Source of the DNA: an uncultured Porphyromonadaceae bacterium
GTDB lineage: Bacteria > Bacteroidota > Bacteroidia > Bacteroidales > Muribaculaceae
Length of the DNA: 64,000 bases
Assembly (NCBI GenBank): GCA_946187345.1
Contig: CAMHQD010000006.1
Coordinates: 1 to 64,000, forward strand
Direction of reading: 5' to 3'
The translations under genes were made by a program, and so were the position numbers. The notes under the pieces are model-generated. The model saw only the letters and a program-made list of their open reading frames with translations. It did no database searches and was not told where the DNA came from. This document shows positions 35,103-44,243 of this stretch, in pieces (position 1 is the stretch's first letter; each line of letters opens with the position of its first letter).

Positions 35103-36377
35103 TTATTGATTTGTGGGTTTGACCCATGACAAGCACAACATCAGCAACGGGAAAAATGTGAATGAGATATCACGCCATACGTCTCCATATATTAATGTTA
35201 TGAAGATGTATAGGAGAACATATAGTTGCATGCCAAAGTCTCGTGATGTGCGTGACGGTAATTGCCGGGTGAACCAACTGGTGAACAATACAATAACCCA
35301 TAAGCAGCCAACAATCCCCAATTGCAATAGTATATGGGAAATGTATGGATTGGTGCCTGTGACCAACCAATCGTATGTTTGGGCAAACGGATTATCGTCA
35401 AGCACGGTTCCTCCCTTGTAGATACCCACTCCAAAGCCAAATGCGAGATGATTGGGATTCTCGTCAAATACCATTGGTAAAAAGGCCAATTTTGTAATGC
35501 GGGGCACATCATAGTGCATATCATTGTTCTGCTCGGCATATTCCACTGCCCCTAATTCATAATCCAAGTCTTGACCGGCAAGATATTCCGAGAGGTCACT
35601 CTCGCCTGTCGGGTTCTTTACCGTGTCGAAATAGGTTGTTATTCCAATCAGAGTTGTTGTCGCTGCTATCGGAATAATAAACAACATGCGAGTGAACCAC
35701 TTGCGATCCATCTTGGCTAAGAGCAAGAAGTAAAACGCAATGAGAATAAAACTGATTTTTGTCTCATTGAGAAAGGAGGGAATAAGCAGTGCCAACAAAT
35801 ACCAATTGTGAAGCAATCCCGATATGAAATGTTGTTCGCCGATGCGCTTGCGCAACAAGTAGAATGAACTGAGGTAAATCGCAAAACTGGCTATGCTTGA
35901 GTATCCGTTACCCATTGAGCCGCCAACGCGGTCTCCGGCACCGTAGCGCGCAAACTGCCACAAGATGCAGATGGCTTGCACTATCAGAAAAATCAGCAAC
36001 GTCTTGTCAATTGCCCGAATGAACCGCTCTCGCCGGGCCTCGTTCTGCCAGAAGTAGCGCAGCACGGGCATCACAAACAGCACGCCGAAGAACACTCTCG
36101 AGCCGTTAATCCACGTCGTTAGCGACAACCCGTTGGCAACGCATGTGCTCCACCACGATATTACGACAAACGAACCGATAATGATATAGTCCCACTTCTC
36201 GCGGATTGTCCACAGGGCCAGCAGCAGAATGGTGAAATCGGTAAAGACGAGGCAAGCGCTGCGGAAAGCCATGTTGAAGCCCAGCAACTCATCGTTGATG
36301 AAGCCGTAGCAGCACATCACCCAGAACCACAACAGCAGAATGCGTTGCACCAGCAGGCTCTTCTCTATCCTCATCAC
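35103..36377 (-). CDS. O-antigen/capsule polymerase (Wzy/ligase-like)
   Basis: A 424-aa membrane protein with about 11 helices and a large periplasmic loop (about 240-330, GESDLSEYLAGQDLDYEL). No catalytic motif is conserved in this family, so identification rests on topology and on its place between Wzc and the FkbH gene in a Wzx/Wzy-type locus. It should polymerise flipped repeat units. Base composition is more AT-rich toward the 3' end. Composite repeat copy 3 separates it from wzc. Confidence 0.75.
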   Translation of the reverse strand: MMRIEKSLLVQRILLLWFWVMCCYGFINDELLGFNMAFRSACLVFTDFTILLLALWTIREKWDYIIIGSFVVISWWSTCVANGLSLTTWINGSRVFFGVLFVMPVLRYFWQNEARRERFIRAIDKTLLIFLIVQAICILWQFARYGAGDRVGGSMGNGYSSIASFAIYLSSFYLLRKRIGEQHFISGLLHNWYLLALLIPSFLNETKISFILIAFYFLLLAKMDRKWFTRMLFIIPIAATTTLIGITTYFDTVKNPTGESDLSEYLAGQDLDYELGAVEYAEQNNDMHYDVPRITKLAFLPMVFDENPNHLAFGFGVGIYKGGTVLDDNPFAQTYDWLVTGTNPYISHILLQLGIVGCLWVIVLFTSWFTRQLPSRTSRDFGMQLYVLLYIFITLIYGDVWRDISFTFFPLLMLCLSWVKPTNQ

Positions 36378-36397
36378 GTGTCAGTCAGTAATTAATG

Positions 36398-36530
36398 GTT
36401 TAGGGGGTGAGAGGCTGAGCGTTTAGCGGTTGAGCCATTTGCTAACGCAAATGGGAAGAAATGTATTATTACCGAGCGCGTTAGCGCGAGGCTAAACCTC
36501 TCAACGCTCAACCTCTCAACCTCTCAATCC
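36398..36530. repeat. composite hairpin repeat, copy 3
   Basis: The left arm (36398-36434, GGTGAGAGGCTGAGCGTTTAG-type units) faces the right arm (36490-36530, CTCAACGCTCAACC units). Inside are the perfect hairpin CCATTTGC-TAAC-GCAAATGG (36435-36454), an ATTATTACCGAGCGCG word identical to copy 2 and the GCGCGTTAGCGCG hairpin. Unlike copies 1 and 2 it lacks the central GTAGGGCC section. Confidence 0.8.
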
Positions 36531-36534
36531 AAAA

Positions 36535-38883
36535 TCAATCGCCATCATCCTCCTTGCCGTAGCCGTAACCGTAGCCGTAACTGTTGTCGTCGGTGGGCTT
36601 GGTGTCGTTCAGCACGGCCGCGATGTTGGGCAACTGGTCGGCTTCGGCGATGCGGTTCAGGTGTTGCTTGATGATGCCGCGTTGCGTGTAGTTGGCGCGC
36701 GTGACATAAATCGTCGCGTCGGCCAGCGGTGCCAGCGAGAACGTGTCGCTCACCATCGCCGTCGGAGCCGTGTCGAGCACCACCACATCGTAGCGGTCGC
36801 GCAGTTCGGCAATCAGTTGCTTGATGCGGTCGCCTTGCAGCAACTCGCTCGGGTTGGGAGGCACCACGCCGCCAACCAGCACGTCCAGTCCGGCAACCTC
36901 TTTGCATGGCTGGATGATGTCGTCAAGGGTTATCGACTGTTGAGACAAGTAAGCCGTAACACCGGGCGCATTCTTCAGCCCCAACATTTGCGCCTGCTTG
37001 GGACGTCGGATGTCCAGGCCCACCAACGCCACGCGCTTGCCCAGTAGGGCAAACGATGCAGCCAGGTTGGCGCTCATGAACGTCTTGCCCTCGCCGCTCA
37101 CCGAACTCGTCACCAGCAGCACCTTGTCGTCGCTGCCGCGCATCAGGAACTGCGTGTTGCCGCGGATAAAGCGGAACATCTCCACGATGGAACTCGTCTT
37201 GCCCTCGCGCACCACCAGGTCCTCGCGATGGCGGTTGTGATGCACGTGGCCGATGACCGGCACGGTGGTAATCTCCTCCAACTCTTCCTGCGAGGCGAAC
37301 TTGGTGTTGAACAGATTCTTAACCCACAAGATTAGAACCGGTATCAACAGGCCGGCAAGCAGCGCGCCGAGCAGGACGAGCGGTTTCTTGGGGCTCACAG
37401 GTTCCGAGAAACTGTAGGCGTGGTCCACAATCTTGCCCTTGGGCGTGGTGGCTGCCAGCAGCAGGCTGTTCTCCTCGCGCTTCTGCAGCAGGAAGGTGTA
37501 CAGCGTGTTCTGGATGCCTTGCTGGCGGTAGAGGTCGCGCATCTCGCGCTCGCCGGTGGGCAACGTCGAAATTTCGCCCTGGCTCTGGCCCTCCACCTGC
37601 TTGGCGCGGTTAATCTGCACCCGCAGCGCCGCCATCTGGTTGTTGACACTCGAGATGACGTTGGAGCGCATCTTGTCAATCTGCTCGTCCATCATCGCCA
37701 GCACGTCGCTGCCCTCCTTGGCGCTGTTGGCAACCTTCATTCGCTCCAGCACCAACTCGTTGTAACTGTTAATCGCGCTCGACGATGCCTTGTCGTCCTC
37801 GCTGCTGATGCTGAACGGAATCATCTGGCTCTTGTTCGACGGACTCTCGAGGAACTCCTTCACCATGCTCATGATGCGGTAGTTGGTTTCCAACTGGATG
37901 GCGCTCATCTCGGCCGCGCTGCGCTTCTCGGCAAGTTCCTTGGTGCGCAGCCCCGCGTCAACCATATTGTGAGAGCGCTTGTAGTTCTCGATGTCGGCCT
38001 CGCTCTTGGTCAGTTCGGTGTAAATCAGTCCCAGACGGTCATCGATAAATTTTGCCGTGTTCACAGCCATCGCGTCTTTCTCTTGCTGGCCACGCTCGTT
38101 GTAGATGTCAATCATCGTGTTGAGCATGTCCTTGCCGCGCTCGATGTTGTTGTCCTCCACGTCAATCATGATGCCGTTGCTCTTTTTGCTGATGATGTAC
38201 GCGTCAAGGTCGCCATCAAGGCTCTCGCTCTTCACCTGGTTGCCCATCACCACGATTTTCATCTCCAACGGTTCGCCGGCCTTGTAGTGCTTGGTGGGGC
38301 GTACCACAAAGGTACCATAGACTGTCTTTACCGATGCCGGTAGCGCCACGCCTTCCAATGAGGCTAATGTCTTGAACCGGCCTTTCTTCACCGTGATGTC
38401 GGCCTTGCCGTCCTTGTCCACCTCGACGTTAAACTTCATCGCCACCATCAGCGTGTCGAACAGTGCCTGCGGCGCGTCAACCGCCAGCGGCGACGTGCCA
38501 TAATGGTCAACGGTCTTCAAGAAGCCTTTCTTCTCGATATAAGTGCGGTTGATGCCCAAACGGCGAATCATCTCGGTGCTTACCTCGCGCGAGTCCATGA
38601 TGAGCACCTCGTCGTCAACCTTGCTGCCAATCGACCCCAACGAGAGGCTCTTCAGCAGCGACGCTCCGCCGCTGCTGTCATCGTCTTGAGCCACCAGCAC
38701 GGAGGCCTGAATGCGGTAGATAGGTTTCTTGACGTAGAGATACAACACCGCCATCGCCAAGCAGCCGGCCACACACAGGGCAAACAACCACCAGTAGCGC
38801 TTGCTCTTCTTGTATATTGCCTCAAAGTCAATAACTTTCTCGGCGGGTTGTAGGGCGGTATTTGAATTATTTAATGGTGTCAT
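36535..38883 (-). CDS. Wzc-like polysaccharide co-polymerase with BY-kinase domain
   Basis: A 782-aa inner-membrane protein. The N-terminal Wzz region has a helix near 34-52 (WLFALCVAGCLAMAVLYLYV) and the second helix near 500-520 (PKKPLVLLGALLAGLLIPV). Between them lies a long periplasmic coiled-coil. The C-terminal tyrosine kinase has Walker A (SSVSGEGKTF, about 594-603), Walker A' (VALVGLDIRRPK) and Walker B (VVVLDTAP). A C-terminal tyrosine cluster (SYGYGYGYGKEDD) is the autophosphorylation tail. It governs chain length and export with Wza. Confidence 0.95.
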   Translation of the reverse strand: MTPLNNSNTALQPAEKVIDFEAIYKKSKRYWWLFALCVAGCLAMAVLYLYVKKPIYRIQASVLVAQDDDSSGGASLLKSLSLGSIGSKVDDEVLIMDSREVSTEMIRRLGINRTYIEKKGFLKTVDHYGTSPLAVDAPQALFDTLMVAMKFNVEVDKDGKADITVKKGRFKTLASLEGVALPASVKTVYGTFVVRPTKHYKAGEPLEMKIVVMGNQVKSESLDGDLDAYIISKKSNGIMIDVEDNNIERGKDMLNTMIDIYNERGQQEKDAMAVNTAKFIDDRLGLIYTELTKSEADIENYKRSHNMVDAGLRTKELAEKRSAAEMSAIQLETNYRIMSMVKEFLESPSNKSQMIPFSISSEDDKASSSAINSYNELVLERMKVANSAKEGSDVLAMMDEQIDKMRSNVISSVNNQMAALRVQINRAKQVEGQSQGEISTLPTGEREMRDLYRQQGIQNTLYTFLLQKREENSLLLAATTPKGKIVDHAYSFSEPVSPKKPLVLLGALLAGLLIPVLILWVKNLFNTKFASQEELEEITTVPVIGHVHHNRHREDLVVREGKTSSIVEMFRFIRGNTQFLMRGSDDKVLLVTSSVSGEGKTFMSANLAASFALLGKRVALVGLDIRRPKQAQMLGLKNAPGVTAYLSQQSITLDDIIQPCKEVAGLDVLVGGVVPPNPSELLQGDRIKQLIAELRDRYDVVVLDTAPTAMVSDTFSLAPLADATIYVTRANYTQRGIIKQHLNRIAEADQLPNIAAVLNDTKPTDDNSYGYGYGYGKEDDGD

Positions 38884-38931
38884 CAGTTAATCAGTCTTTA
38901 GTTGTTAGTCGTTAGACTACGTGCTACATGC

Positions 38932-39744
38932 TCACTTCACTGCCAGCGCAATCACAAGCGAGGCGATAACAGAGGCCGCGCTCACGATTGTCGAGATCAC
39001 AGTCAACTTGTAGGCGTTGTTTTGGTTGTACTTCGAGTTGTCGGTCTTAATCTGGTTCGGCTCAACGTACACGATATCATTCTGCTTCAAATAGTAGTAT
39101 GGCGAGGCGAACAGGTCGCTGCTGCTCAGGTTCAAGTGCCCGTAAGTCGTCTTGCCGCCCTCGGTGCGAATCACAATGATGTCGTCGCGCTTGGCAAACT
39201 CGGTCAGGTCGTTGCAGGCCGCCAACGCGTCAATCACGGTGCAACGCTGCTGGTGCAACTGCAGCCGCTGCGGGTTGCGCACCTCGCCAATCACATTCAC
39301 CGGCACGCTAAGCAACTCCACGCGCACATACGGGTCGTGAACCTGCTTCTCAACCTCGGCGCGGATCTCGTCGGCCAATTGGCGTGTCGACAAGCCGGCC
39401 ACGTGTTTGCGGCCGAGCACCGGCAGCACTATGTCGCCCGTGCTGTCCACAATATAAGTCTGCACGCGTGGCTGGGATGTGCCCGCCAACTCGCTGCGCA
39501 GCGCCGGATTGTTCAACGGCACGTTGAACATCGCCGTGGCCTCCGGCACTTTGCTCGTCACCGAGATAATCAACTCATCGTCCGTACGGATGGTGATGTC
39601 ACTATATGGCGCGGTGGCGATTGTGCCGTTCTGCTGCGCCGCAAGGTCTTTGAAGTATGCCAGGTTTTTCTCCTTGGTCGTGCTGCAAGATGCCAACAGC
39701 AGAGCCGCGGCAACCAGCGTGACAAGTGATGATTTAGTCTTCAT
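38932..39744 (-). CDS. Wza-like polysaccharide export lipoprotein
   Basis: A 270-aa outer-membrane export protein. The lipobox is LLLASC (Cys near 20). The Poly_export domain follows (ITIRTDDELIISVTSKVPE), then an SLBB-type domain (VNVIGEVRNPQRLQL). Like many Bacteroidota homologues it ends in a hydrophobic helix (VISTIVSAASVIASLVIALAVK). It is the first gene of the minus-strand polysaccharide operon, 48 nt before wzc. I could not find a clear TAnnTTTG box upstream. Confidence 0.93.
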   Translation of the reverse strand: MKTKSSLVTLVAAALLLASCSTTKEKNLAYFKDLAAQQNGTIATAPYSDITIRTDDELIISVTSKVPEATAMFNVPLNNPALRSELAGTSQPRVQTYIVDSTGDIVLPVLGRKHVAGLSTRQLADEIRAEVEKQVHDPYVRVELLSVPVNVIGEVRNPQRLQLHQQRCTVIDALAACNDLTEFAKRDDIIVIRTEGGKTTYGHLNLSSSDLFASPYYYLKQNDIVYVEPNQIKTDNSKYNQNNAYKLTVISTIVSAASVIASLVIALAVK

Positions 39745-39956
39745 TATGTTGTCAAATGCGATATTTTCGGATAATATTCCACATAAAATAACGACCGCCG
39801 CCAGTTATTATTATACATAGTGCGTTTTTTTCTCTACTCGCCCGTTTCTCTTGGGTCTGTCATGACTCTGCCGTTCCCATATCCTCGCGCAATCGTTTGC
39901 ACTGTTTTTTCCGCTTTGACGACCTTAAAATTGCCTAACCATTGCCGCTAAACCGT

Positions 39957-39964
39957 TAAATTTG
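39957..39964 (+). promoter_or_regulatory. TAAATTTG -7 box for the MFS transporter
   Basis: TAAATTTG lies 52 nt before the ATG at 40017, immediately ahead of a perfect palindrome. Confidence 0.65.
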
Positions 39965-39974
39965 CATAATGCCA

Positions 39975-39992
39975 TTTGAAGTGAACTTCAAA
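39975..39992. promoter_or_regulatory. 18-bp palindromic operator candidate
   Basis: TTTGAAGT-GA-ACTTCAAA is a perfect 8-bp inverted repeat that starts 10 bp after the -7 box, covering the expected transcript start and early leader. This is where a repressor such as a LacI or GntR protein would bind. Confidence 0.5.
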
Positions 39993-40016
39993 ACCATAAA
40001 CTAAATACAATCTACA

Positions 40017-41372
40017 ATGAAAACAAAACCTGACCTAAGTTTCATGAAACTGTGGAACATCAGTTTCGGCTTCTTCGGGGTGCAGATTGCCTACGCGTTG
40101 CAGAGCGCCAACATCTCGCGCATCTTCGCCACGCTCGGTGCCGACCCGCACTCGCTCAGTTATTTCTGGATTTTGCCGCCACTCATGGGTATGGTGGTCC
40201 AGCCGTTGGTGGGCTTTTTCAGCGATAAGACATGGACGCGCTTCGGACGCCGTATTCCCTACCTCTTTGTGGGTGCCGCCGCCGCAGTGCTCGTGATGTG
40301 CCTATTGCCAAACGCCGGCTCGCTGGGCTTGAGTACCAGTGAGGTGTTGTGGGGCTTCTCCGGTGCGATGCTCTTCGGATTGGTCTCGCTAATGTTCCTC
40401 GACACCAGCATCAACATGGCCATGCAACCTTTCAAGATGATGGTGGGTGATATGGTCAACGAGAAACAGAAAGCCGAGGCTTACTCAATCCAGTCCTTCC
40501 TGTGCAACGCCGGCTCGCTGGCAGGTTACCTCTTCCCCATCCTCTTTGCCGCCATCGGCATCGCCAACACTGCCGACCCGGGCATCGTGCCCGACTCGGT
40601 GAAGTGGTCGTTCTATGTCGGCGCGGCGATCCTCATCCTCTGTGTGATTTACACCACGGCCAATGTCAAGGAGTATGACCCGAAGGAGATGGCCGCCTTC
40701 CAGGAGGCCGCCAACCAGAGCAACGCCACAGCGGCAGCCACCGGTGGCGAGAGCAGCGGCAAGCACGCCCTCAAAGTATTCTTCCAGGTGGGTCTCGTCC
40801 AGTTCTTCTGCTGGTTCGCCTTCATGTATATGTGGACCTACACCAACGGCACCATCGCCGGCACTGCATTTGGTGTCGACATGGCCGACCCGAACCACGC
40901 CGCTACACAGGGCTATCAGGATGCCGGCGACTGGGTGGGCGTCCTCTTTGCAATTCAGGCAATCGGCAGTGTTCTCTGGGCTGTCGTGTTGCCGCGTTTC
41001 AAGAATATCAAGGTGGCCTATGCTCTGAGCCTGGTCATCGGCGGCATCGGCTTCCTTATGGTGCCCTATTGCGCCAACAAGTACCTCCTCTTTGTGCCCT
41101 ACTTCCTCATCGGCTTCGCTTGGGCCGCCATGCTCGCCATGCCGTTCACCCTGGTGACCAACGCTCTGGAGGGCAACCCCCGCATGGGCACCTATCTGGG
41201 ACTGTTCAACTGCACCATCTGCATCCCGCAGATTGTGGCCGCCGCACTCGGTGGAGTGCTGCTCGGCGCGCTCGGTAGCGTCCAGGGCAACATGCTTATG
41301 CTCGCCGGTGCGCTGCTCGTGGTCGGCGCTGTGTGCGTCTTTATCATCCAGGACCGCAAGGCTGCCGCGTGA
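40017..41372 (+). CDS. MFS sugar transporter (SLC45/GPH-like)
   Basis: A 451-aa inner-membrane carrier with 12 helices. The start FMKLWNISFGFFGVQIAYALQSANISRIF and loop motif SDKTWTRFGRRIPYLF identify the disaccharide-type MFS group common next to glycan-use genes in Bacteroidota. Helices 6-7 are joined by a polar loop (AFQEAANQSNATAAATGGES). It probably takes up maltose or another disaccharide. It has its own promoter with an operator-like palindrome and a strong terminator, so it forms a single-gene unit. The 3' end of a paralogue is found at 45450-45566. Confidence 0.9.
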   Translation: MKTKPDLSFMKLWNISFGFFGVQIAYALQSANISRIFATLGADPHSLSYFWILPPLMGMVVQPLVGFFSDKTWTRFGRRIPYLFVGAAAAVLVMCLLPNAGSLGLSTSEVLWGFSGAMLFGLVSLMFLDTSINMAMQPFKMMVGDMVNEKQKAEAYSIQSFLCNAGSLAGYLFPILFAAIGIANTADPGIVPDSVKWSFYVGAAILILCVIYTTANVKEYDPKEMAAFQEAANQSNATAAATGGESSGKHALKVFFQVGLVQFFCWFAFMYMWTYTNGTIAGTAFGVDMADPNHAATQGYQDAGDWVGVLFAIQAIGSVLWAVVLPRFKNIKVAYALSLVIGGIGFLMVPYCANKYLLFVPYFLIGFAWAAMLAMPFTLVTNALEGNPRMGTYLGLFNCTICIPQIVAAALGGVLLGALGSVQGNMLMLAGALLVVGAVCVFIIQDRKAAA

Positions 41373-41401
41373 GTAATCCGAAACTCTCCTTGAATAATAG
41401 T

Positions 41402-41438
41402 GCGACCCCGATGCCCTATCGCATCGGGGTCGCTTTGT
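41402..41438 (+). terminator. intrinsic terminator of the MFS gene
   Basis: A 13-bp GC-rich stem GCGACCCCGATGC-CCTATC-GCATCGGGGTCGC is followed by TTTGTG. It lies 30 nt after the MFS stop. Confidence 0.85.
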
Positions 41439-41466
41439 GTTGTATCCTTAAGGCGCATTTTTAGGC

Positions 41467-42063
41467 TCAAAATGTCACTCCCAACGACACGCTCACGCGT
41501 TTGCCCTTGGTGCGCCACACTTCGGAACTGCCCACGTCAAAAGAGTATAGCGGCATAACCCAAAGGTGTTTTGTGTCGACGCGGAAGCCGGCCCGAATGC
41601 GGTTCTCGCTTTGTCGGAACTCCGGCACGGTGGTGTATTGTGCCGTAACGCTGAATATTTTATAGACGCGGCAAGCGGCGCCGGCGCTCCAGCACGTCTT
41701 ATATTTCAGGCCGGAGTCGTAGTGAGGGTTGATTGTGGCGCCAAGTTGCACGCGGCCGATATGGTAGATCACACTCGCTTGCAGCCCAAAGTCGTAGTAG
41801 GCCGTGTTATAGGTCGTGCCAAAGTAGGGTTTGCAGCGGATGGTGAAATGCTTGATGTCGGTTTGGTAGGTGAATGCCAGACGCAGGTGCTGAAGTTTGA
41901 ATGCCTCGTCATATAAACTATGCTCCAACTCTACATTATAGGCGTTGGCAAAAGTGTAGTTAATGTTCACAAACCGCGTGTCACGCAAGCCAAGCCCGAA
42001 TTGGGCGGATGCGGCACTCGCGGTGAGCGTGGCGGCGAGCAATGTGGTGAAAAAATGCTTCAT
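41467..42063 (-). CDS. outer-membrane beta-barrel-like protein
   Basis: A 198-aa exported protein with a signal peptide (LLAATLTASAASAQ, cut near 20). The mature part is a run of short amphipathic beta strands ending in VSVSLGVTF, the closing signature of outer-membrane barrels; eight strands would fit the length. I do not recognise a family. It overlaps the preceding SGNH lipoprotein gene by 4 nt, so the two are made together and may share a role in the envelope. Confidence 0.65.
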   Translation of the reverse strand: MKHFFTTLLAATLTASAASAQFGLGLRDTRFVNINYTFANAYNVELEHSLYDEAFKLQHLRLAFTYQTDIKHFTIRCKPYFGTTYNTAYYDFGLQASVIYHIGRVQLGATINPHYDSGLKYKTCWSAGAACRVYKIFSVTAQYTTVPEFRQSENRIRAGFRVDTKHLWVMPLYSFDVGSSEVWRTKGKRVSVSLGVTF

Positions 42064-42650
42064 AAGTATCTTTGCAGTTTGGTTGAGATGACTTCATATC
42101 CGGCGGTGGTCAGGTGCAGTCCGTCGTAGTAGTAGGCGGCATTGGGCGTACCGTCGCGCAGCAACAGGTCAAATGCGTCAACATACGTCACATCAGGTTT
42201 GCTGTCACAAATGTTTTTAATCTTTTCATTGAAACTCTTTATCCGCGAGTTACTAATTAGCGGCTCAGCCCTGCTCCATTCATCGTCACGTGGCAAAATC
42301 GACAATAGATAGGTCTGCTTGGCTCCAAGTCCGATAACGGCTGCCAGATACCGTTCGATATAGGCTTGCTCGTCTTCAAGTTTGATAAGCCCCAAGTCGT
42401 TGGTGCCGCTGAGCACGACGGCAATTTGTCCGCGATAGGCATCGTGGTGTGCTTCGAGGAGCGCGACACCGCTGCTGCCAACAGCGTCGTTGCTTGTGAT
42501 GCGGTCTGGGAAATAATACTTCACGTCCCACCCCGTGACGAGCGAGTCGCCGATGAAACAAAGCCTGTCGTTGAGGTCGTTGTCCTTTGTGCAGCAAGTA
42601 GTTATAAGCATTATGCCAGCCAATATGAATACTTTGTGAAACAATCCCAT
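42060..42650 (-). CDS. SGNH/GDSL hydrolase lipoprotein
   Basis: The ATG at 42650 gives 196 aa; the track version runs upstream through the -7 box. The lipobox is within LITTCC (Cys near 19-20). The GDSL block is RLCFIGDSLVTGWD, block III reads LSGTNDLG, and the C-terminal block V is YYDGLHLTTAGYEV with Asp and His. It is a lipid-anchored esterase or lipase, probably facing the periplasm or surface, and may remove acyl groups from glycans. Promoter TACTTTTG lies 20 nt upstream. Confidence 0.87.
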   Translation of the reverse strand: MGLFHKVFILAGIMLITTCCTKDNDLNDRLCFIGDSLVTGWDVKYYFPDRITSNDAVGSSGVALLEAHHDAYRGQIAVVLSGTNDLGLIKLEDEQAYIERYLAAVIGLGAKQTYLLSILPRDDEWSRAEPLISNSRIKSFNEKIKNICDSKPDVTYVDAFDLLLRDGTPNAAYYYDGLHLTTAGYEVISTKLQRYL

Positions 42651-42669
42651 TGTTGTTGCAATTAAAATA

Positions 42670-42677
42670 CAAAAGTA
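42670..42677 (-). promoter_or_regulatory. TACTTTTG -7 box for the SGNH lipoprotein operon
   Basis: The minus strand reads TACTTTTG about 20 nt before the ATG at 42650. Confidence 0.6.
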
Positions 42678-42774
42678 GTGATTTGATGTGATAGGTCTTT
42701 GTTTTGTTTTGTTAATAGTTGTTAATTGCATCCGAAAATGGATTGGCTCGATGATTTGTTAAGAGAAAATGAGT

Positions 42775-42782
42775 TAATTTTG
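42775..42782 (+). promoter_or_regulatory. TAATTTTG -7 box for the second MBOAT gene
   Basis: TAATTTTG lies 43 nt before the ATG at 42826 in a T-rich leader, divergent from the SGNH lipoprotein promoter about 100 bp away. Confidence 0.55.
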
Positions 42783-42825
42783 TATTTTATTCTTAGTTTT
42801 TTTCCGTTTGTTTTGTTTTAACACG

Positions 42826-44241
42826 ATGATTTATAACTCTTTTAATTTCATTGTTGTTTTTCCTTTACTTTTCCTCCTGTATTACGCGATTCCGGCCACT
42901 TATGAAAGAGCAAGGAACGCTTTCCTGCTGTTGGTGAGTTACTTGTTATACCTCCAGTGGGAGCCGGTTTATGCTCTGGTCCTGCTCGGGGTGACGATTG
43001 TCACCTTTGCAACAGCAATCTTTATCGAGTATGCCACAAGACGCAAGTTATACCTGACCTTGGGGGTGATTGTCTCATTGTCGCCACTGATCTTTTTTAA
43101 ATATTCCAATTTCATCAATGATAACATTAACGCTCTCTTTTCAACTCTGGGTCTGAATTTTCATCTGCCGGGATTGAATTGGGCGATACCCGTTGGTATT
43201 TCATTTTTCACTTTTCAAGCCTTAGGTTATCTGTGGGATGTATATTATAAAAGACAACAAGTTGAACGTGATTTTTTGACTTACGCTCTCTTTGTCTCTT
43301 TCTTCCCAAGCATCATTTCCGGACCAATCAACAAGGCCTCGTTACTAATTCCGCAACTGAAAAACATCAGGCCATATTTCGACTACACTAAGGCTGTGGC
43401 GGGTTTGAAAGCCATTCTGTGGGGAATGTTTATGAAGGTGGTCGTGGCCGACCGTGTCGCGATTTATGTCGATACGGTTTTGCCGAACTATGAAAACTAC
43501 ACCGGCATCACTTGCTTTGTGGCTAGCCTGATGTACACAATCCAGATATATGCCGACTTCGCCGGATATTCTTTGATGGCAATCGGTGTGGGACGGGTGC
43601 TTGGCATTGAGTTGACCCAAAACTTCCGTAGGCCTTATTTTGCCGTTAGTGTCACAGACTTTTGGCGAAGGTGGCACATCTCGCTATCTACTTGGCTCAA
43701 AGACTATATCTACATCCCATTGGGAGGCAGCCGGTGCTCTAAGGCACGCAATTATGTCAATATCTTCATCACTTTCCTCGTTAGCGGCATTTGGCACGGG
43801 GCTAACTGGACTTTTGTCGTTTGGGGGGCGTTGCATGGTGTTAGTCAGATTATTGAGAAAGCCCTCGGTCAACAAGCGTGCCATTATCGGTGGTTTGGTA
43901 AGTCGGTTAAAATCATCATCACTTTCCTTATTGTCAACTTTGCGTGGATTTTCTTCAGAATGCCGTCGTTGAATGACGCATGTGGGGTGGTAGCCAGAAT
44001 TTTTGACCTCTCCATACCATTTAGTGTGTTTTCACCCGGTGGTACGGCAACTCTTTATATGGTTTTAGGCATCATTATGCTGGCGGTAAAGGAAATAGTC
44101 GAGGAATTTGGTGGTGGCGCGCGAATGCCATTCAACAATCGTCGCGCGGCCGTCCGTTGGGGTTCCTATGCCTTTGTGATGGTTATGATTCTATTGTGTG
44201 GCGTGTTCAGTTCCGACCAGTTTATCTATGCAAATTTCTAA
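42826..44241 (+). CDS. MBOAT O-acyltransferase (copy 2)
   Basis: The ATG at 42826 gives 471 aa starting MIYNSFNFIVVFPLLFLLYYAI; the track starts at a TTG six codons upstream. MBOAT motifs: FFPSIISGPINKASL, FWRRWHISLSTWLKDYIYIPLGG and the catalytic-His segment SGIWHGANWTFVVWG. It is more AT-rich than copy 1 and closer to the AlgI-like group with the PLGG motif. No ACP gene is adjacent, so it may use the ACP at 32650 or a CoA donor. An SGNH partner follows after two bases. Confidence 0.92.
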   Translation: MIYNSFNFIVVFPLLFLLYYAIPATYERARNAFLLLVSYLLYLQWEPVYALVLLGVTIVTFATAIFIEYATRRKLYLTLGVIVSLSPLIFFKYSNFINDNINALFSTLGLNFHLPGLNWAIPVGISFFTFQALGYLWDVYYKRQQVERDFLTYALFVSFFPSIISGPINKASLLIPQLKNIRPYFDYTKAVAGLKAILWGMFMKVVVADRVAIYVDTVLPNYENYTGITCFVASLMYTIQIYADFAGYSLMAIGVGRVLGIELTQNFRRPYFAVSVTDFWRRWHISLSTWLKDYIYIPLGGSRCSKARNYVNIFITFLVSGIWHGANWTFVVWGALHGVSQIIEKALGQQACHYRWFGKSVKIIITFLIVNFAWIFFRMPSLNDACGVVARIFDLSIPFSVFSPGGTATLYMVLGIIMLAVKEIVEEFGGGARMPFNNRRAAVRWGSYAFVMVMILLCGVFSSDQFIYANF

Positions 44242-44243
44242 GC

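Noticed and set aside
37420-38343. 307-aa plus-strand ORF antisense to wzc
   Set aside because: Low-complexity Val/Leu/His/Arg translation without motifs, inside a solid gene.
39745-40016. Possible invertible promoter ahead of the capsule operon
   Set aside because: AATAAC...GTTATT repeats are only 6 bp, there is no invertase gene and no box between them.
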